Assembly: GCF_003255815.1 (NCBI RefSeq)
Contig: NC_037689.1
Location: forward strand, 21,798,482 to 21,862,481
Length of the DNA stretch: 64,000 bases
Reading direction: 5' to 3'
DNA from: Theropithecus gelada
Lineage: Eukaryota > Chordata > Mammalia > Primates > Cercopithecidae
Position 1 is the stretch's first letter. Every line of letters begins with the position of its first letter. A model generated the notes under the pieces. The model was not told the origin of the DNA. It did not search any database and worked only from the letters and a program-made list of their open reading frames with translations. Position numbers and translations under genes: made by a program. Below, piece after piece: positions 59,291-64,000 of the stretch.

Positions 59291-60496
59291 TTTTGGTAAT
59301 GGAGATTTTCAGATTGAATTTGTGAACTTGTAGCATACATGGCCCATTTCCTTTCAAAACAACATCTATTTGAATTGTAAAGAAAAATCCTCCCTACTTC
59401 TCACATGCCTTCCCTCTTTCCCTCCTTTGTTTTCAGCTTCTTCCCTATCTTCTTCCTTGCCTTCTCTCAGTTATGCTCCCCTGCATATTATTTAATGACT
59501 CTATGTAAGTTCTTGAGCTTTTACAGCCATTTCTTATTCAATTTTGAACTCAATAATAAGTAAAATCTAGCCTGAGTGTGCATTTTTCTCTGTTGTCAGT
59601 CCTAAATGGAAGTACTCGTTTGAAAAAAAAGATGCTAGACATACATATAAAATACCAAGATAAAAATAAACAGAATAACTTCTTTTTCTTGCATCCAGTG
59701 AGGGAATTGTCAGATTGCTCTTTCTCCAACTCGGACCATAAAATCAGATTCATTAGTTTTACCTCATGCTCTTTATTTCAGTTGGGAAGAAACTCTGACT
59801 CACTTTGGCTAGGCTGAAGTCCCAGTGGGCTCTTAGGGGTAATGTTACTTGGTTTAGGGGTGACATCATTTTTTTCTATATTGAAAGCTAATAAGTTATC
59901 TCTAACTTTTTCCATCAAGGAACTAGCAGGAGGGATTTTTCTTGATTTAAGGAATTTTGCTTGTGGCTTACTACTTCCTTTACTTTTCCTTTTAAATATT
60001 TTAAACCCATATCTTTATAACATTTTCACTCTGTTTCAATCATTTAGTTGCTTTATGCTCTTCTAATGTCAATGTCTCAAATCTCCCACTCGATTTCTAT
60101 GGACCACCTACTCAGCTAACCAGCTGTTCTTGATTTTATACTGGATTTTCTCTCTATCCATTTATAAACATCATTAAATTTTCATTGCAAAAGTTTTCTA
60201 AATATTAAATAGTGATCGAATGATGGATTATGAGTTATGTTTGTTTATCTTTTGACTTTTGGGGATTATTTTTCAAGTACTTTATATTACATAAATTCTA
60301 TAGTAGAAAATACTGTAGACTATACTTAAAATAATATAATTTTTTTTTTGCTAAAATTATCTATTGTAGAAGAGACGATGACTTTTTTGGAAAAATCATT
60401 TTTGATACTTTCTCTACAAAAATACCATATTGTGTATATCTTTTACTTTCTCTCTCTACTTCTCTCCCTCTCTGTACGTGTGTATGAAAGGAGTTT
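59291..60496. other. Unassigned DNA
   Basis: Low-GC DNA. Short frames at 59578-60066 without motifs. No repeat family recognised. Confidence 0.45.
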
Positions 60497-60509
60497 AAAA
60501 AATAAAGCT

Positions 60510-60806
60510 GGCCGGGCGCGGTGGCTCAAGCCTGTAATCCCAGCACTTTGGGAGGCCGAGACGGGCGGATCACGAGGTCAGGAGATCGAGACCATCCTGG
60601 CTAACACGGTGAAACCCCGTCTCTACTAAAAAATACAAAAAACTAGCCGGGCGAGGTGGCGGGCGCCTGTAGTCCCAACTACTCGGGAGGCTGAGGTGGG
60701 AGAATGGCGTGAACCCGGGAGGCGGAGCTTGCAGTGAGCTGAGATCGGGCCACTGCACTCCAGCCTGGGCGACAGAGCGAGACTCCGTCTCAATAAATAA
60801 ATAAAT
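60510..60806 (+). mobile_element. AluY, Old World monkey type
   Basis: ctcaagcctg on the left; gatcgggccac on the right (one change from gatccggccac). Ends in (aaat)n. Target duplication about aataaagct either side. Confidence 0.93.
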
Positions 60807-60816
60807 AAATAAAGCT

Positions 60817-62555
60817 AAATATGGTAAGTATTGACTAAATAAAATTGAAAAAAGAGTTTAGACAGTTAAAACAAAGAAACCAACCAGATAAACCTCTATG
60901 GAAGTTAGCTAAGATCTTCTAAATAAAATAATAATAAAGTCAACTGTAACAATAAAACAATGGATGCATAATAAGTCCAAAATCTAATGCAAGGAATGTT
61001 TTTAAGGAGAGATCCGGTAATCTAATCAATGGAGAACTTTGGACGCTTTGAGGTTTCTGAATGGATTACATGTAGGTCTCTCTTACATGCCAAGAGAGAG
61101 AGAAAGATCAAAGCAGGCCACCAGCCTCCTTGGGGATAAAGGTCAATCAGTATGAATATAGCCCCAGCTGCACCAACTCTCAGTGACAGGTCTCCAGTGC
61201 TCGTAACCTCCATATAGGCTATAGATTACCTTTGTAAAAACGCAGCAATCATAAACCCTTTGTCTCTTATTATACAACAACAACAGATTCTGTATTGCTG
61301 TTGTAACATAGAGCAGGTTGCTAAGAAGACTGCTACTAAGAGGGAGCAGCAATGACATTTAAAACACCAGAAACTTCCAAAATATTGTCTGTCTATAAAT
61401 AAAGATATTACTCTTTATTCCTTTGCTCCCTTTAAATAAACTCCATAAATACTTTTTTTCTGAAGTAATCTTGTTTCTCTCTATGTTCTTGGTAATATTG
61501 CCCAAAAAGTAGCCCCCAAAAGTAGCAAGTTTCTTTTTGTGGAAAGAAAGTACTATCTCTACCCTTACTGAGAAGAGAAATGTGGAGTAAAAATCATGTC
61601 TTTTTACTTCTGCTGCTAGACTTGATTGAAAGGAGAATGTGGCATAGACATGCTATTTGTTTACCAAACTGCCTTCTTTTCCTAGACACACAAAAGAACA
61701 TCATTTTTAGCCTCTTTTGCAGATGCAGTTGCATTAGGGGCATTTCACTGGGTTCTAACCAATGAGAGGTAGGCAGAAGTGGCATGACATTTCCAGGTCT
61801 AGCTGTAAAATGACTGTGTACAACTCTCTGGCACTCTTTTTCCCTGTAGCAAAGGTTAAGGAGGTAGCATGTCTACATGGCACCATCACAAGATGGTAGG
61901 AAGCTGGATTCCTGAGTCACCAAATGTAGGAAAGCCCCTGCCGACCCACATTAGACTTTGAGGGAGAAAATGTGCACTGAGTTACAATGTCTTTATCTCC
62001 AATGACTTAGAATCAAGGTCACAGTCTTTTTATTTACTTCTCACCTATGGCTTCTGTAATGCCACTTATTCTTCTCTCAAACATTCTTAATTTATAATGT
62101 GAATTACCAGGTAATTATTTTTCCATTTACTTCCTATTGTTACTTTATGGTCTTCTGAAAAATTCTGTTTTAAAATTTTAAATAGCTTATAGAAAGGCTG
62201 AATTTTATTAGCTTTATTAGCTGTATTAACGATTTACATTATTTTATTATAGCATCTGACTAGCAACTAGCAAAAACAGCATAGAAACTTTTACAGTTAC
62301 AAAGTTTATTTTACAGTTGTACTGTTTGAAATCACATATAGCTATAGAGTTTGGCTATTATGAATAGTATAGCTGAGTAGCTCTACCAGATCCAACCCTG
62401 CCACAGAAAACAAAACAAAACAAAATTCTGGAAGAAAATATCCAAAAGGAAGCTTGAAACTTGAAAGAAAGAACAGGGGATAGGGTTAGCTTTTTACCTT
62501 TTAGCGTTAGGACAAAACAAAGCTAGCTCTACACAGAGTGGTTAAAACTCTGATA
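60817..62555. other. Unassigned DNA
   Basis: 61620-61990 (ccaatgagaggtaggcagaa, ccctgccgacccacattaga) has the flavour of a common old interspersed repeat that I cannot name. 61380-61460 has two AATAAA-type hexamers. No gene recognised. Confidence 0.4.
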
Positions 62556-62575
62556 GAAAACCTGTAGTATTCCTG

Positions 62576-63386
62576 TTTCTCCACATCCTCTCCAGCACCT
62601 TCTGTTTCCTGACTTTTTAATGATTGCCATTCTAACTGGTGTGAGATGGTGTCTCATTGTGGTTTTATTTGCATTTCTCTGATGGCCAGTGATGATGAGC
62701 ATTTTTTCTTGTGTCTCTTGGCTGCATAAATGTCTTCTTTTGAGAAGTGCCTGTTGGTGGGACTGTAAACTAGTTCAACCATTGTGGAAGACAGTGTGGC
62801 GATTCCTCAAGGATCTAGAACTAGAAATACCATTTGACCCAGCCATCCCATTACTGGGTATATACCCAAAGGATTATAAATCATGCTGCTTAAAGACACA
62901 TGCACATGTATATTTATTGCGGCACTATTCACCATAGCAAAGACTTGGAATCAACCCAAATGTTGATCAATGACAGATTGGATTAAGAAAATGTGGCACT
63001 TATACACCATGGAATACTATGCAGCCATGAAAAAGGATGACTTCATGTCCTTTGTAGGGACATGGATGAAGCTAGAAACCATCATTCTCAGCAAACTATT
63101 GCAAGGACAGAAAACCAAACACCACATGTTCTCACTTATAGGTGGGAATTGAACAATGAGATCACTTGGACACAGGGTGGGGAATATCACACACCAGGGC
63201 CTGTCATGGGGTCGGGGGAGAGGGGAGGGATAGCATTAGGAGATATACCTAATGTAAATGACAAGTTAATGGGTGCAGCACACCAATATGGCACATGTAT
63301 ACATATGTAACAAACCTGCACGTTGTGCATATGTACCCTAGAACTTAAAGGATAATAATGAAAAAAAAAAAAGGAAAAGGAAAAGG
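62576..63386 (+). mobile_element. L1PA-like insertion with 5' inversion
   Basis: The first ~175 bases (62576-62750) are antisense L1 ORF2 (tttctccacatcctctccag ... cttcttttgagaagtg). The rest (62751-63386) is sense ORF2 3' end and 3' UTR (ctgttggtgggactgtaaac ... ccctagaacttaaaggataa) with an A-rich tail and (aaaagg)n. Target duplication aaacctgtagtattcctg, 18 bases, at 62558-62575 and 63387-63404. The three open frames inside are L1 fragments. Confidence 0.93.
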
Positions 63387-63404
63387 AAACCTGTAGTATT
63401 CCTG

Positions 63405-63544
63405 GCCTGAAGATTCAGAGAACAGAGTTCAGAGAAACCACAGGAAAGGGAAAGTGAGGGAGTGACACGGAAAAGGAGACAGAGGGGGAGTGTGCCAGGG
63501 GGAGTGTGCCAAGTTCTCTCTATAAACTTTCTTCATTTCTGTGA
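63405..63544. other. Purine-rich spacer
   Basis: A/G-rich with a short tandem 'agggggagtgtgcca' duplicated at about 63481-63511. Nothing else seen. Confidence 0.5.
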
Positions 63545-64000
63545 CTGAACCACAAATAGTGCCAGGTAGGCTCAAGTTAACACAGCTAAATCTAAATAAA
63601 CTGAAATTTGAACTGTTGCCGCTTCAGAAAATTTGGATCATGCACTTTGAGACCAACCAAATGTTGTGCCTGATTAAAAAACAAGCCAACAGAACTACAT
63701 CAATCAAAATCAACTCTTCAGGAGGGTATAACAGAACCTAGAGTCTCCACAACATAACATTCACAATATCCTGGGTAAAATCCAAAATTACTCAATAACA
63801 CAAACAAAAAAAAGTGGCCCATTTTATTTTTAGGAGAAAAGGCAATCAACAGAGATGAACCCTAACATGATGCAATTATCTAAACTGTTAGGCAAGGATA
63901 TTAAAGGAACTATTTCAACTATGCCCAGGAAAATAAATAAAAATACTCTCACAATAAATATAAGGACAGGAAATCTCAGCAGAGAAATGGAACTATAAAG
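63545..64000 (+). mobile_element. Old L1 5'/ORF1-region fragment (L1M-like), cut by the window edge
   Basis: 'tgggtaaaatccaaaattac', 'aatcaacagagatgaaccct' and 'gatattaaaggaactatttc' parallel the 5' UTR/ORF1 area of old L1M/HAL1 elements. Continues beyond 64000. Confidence 0.6.

Overview
This window looks like Old World monkey (cercopithecoid primate) nuclear DNA, and almost all of it is non-coding. Most of the young Alu elements carry the variants 'ctcaagcctg' (box A region) and 'gatccggccac' (right arm), which I know from AluY/AluYR subfamilies of macaques and relatives rather than from human AluY. LINE-1, ERV1, ERVK, ERVL/MaLR, Tigger, MER5, L2 and MIR copies fill out a typical catarrhine repeat profile. 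Two runs of exactly 100 N (29508-29607 and 49013-49112) are assembly gaps inside Alu tails. I find no intact protein-coding gene. Every long open frame I examined lies in Alu, LINE-1, L2, LTR or CpG-island sequence.

Layout. 1-8130 is mostly low-GC unique or heavily decayed sequence with old L1, MIR and L2 pieces and two weak exon candidates. 8130-8480 is a CA/TA-rich low-complexity tract beside a small interspersed duplication. 8500-19250 is a nested stack: an old L1 (9500-11180, resuming at 16447-19250) split by a younger L1MA-like copy (11181-16110). The L1MA-like copy itself received an Alu, a 1.67 kb ERV1-type solo LTR with two minisatellites, and a MaLR LTR. The older L1 also received an ERVL-like LTR and two Alus. 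19250-26220 holds unassigned DNA with an ERVK-type solo LTR and Alus. 26230-35575 is a second stack: an L1M copy split by a 4.7 kb L1PA-like copy, four Alus and a Tigger2/MER8-like element. 35580-42020 has L2, MER5, Alu and Tigger1 copies.

43090-44280 is the only gene-like landmark: a CpG island with GC boxes, an NRF1-like palindrome and a consensus splice donor on the minus strand at 43810. I read it as promoter plus first (probably untranslated) exon of a minus-strand gene whose first intron would be the 43 kb to its left. I cannot name the gene. 44280-64000 is again intergenic or intronic: MLT1, MER5, L2, Alu, L1M, an HERV-E-like (LTR2-type) solo LTR, an HERV-H-like (LTR7C-type) solo LTR with internal duplications, a 5'-inverted L1 insertion, and the start of another old L1 at the right edge.

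I found no undescribed biological system. The most useful leads are the CpG-island promoter, the structural history of the nested insertions, the two artefact-prone assembly gaps, and a few short duplications.
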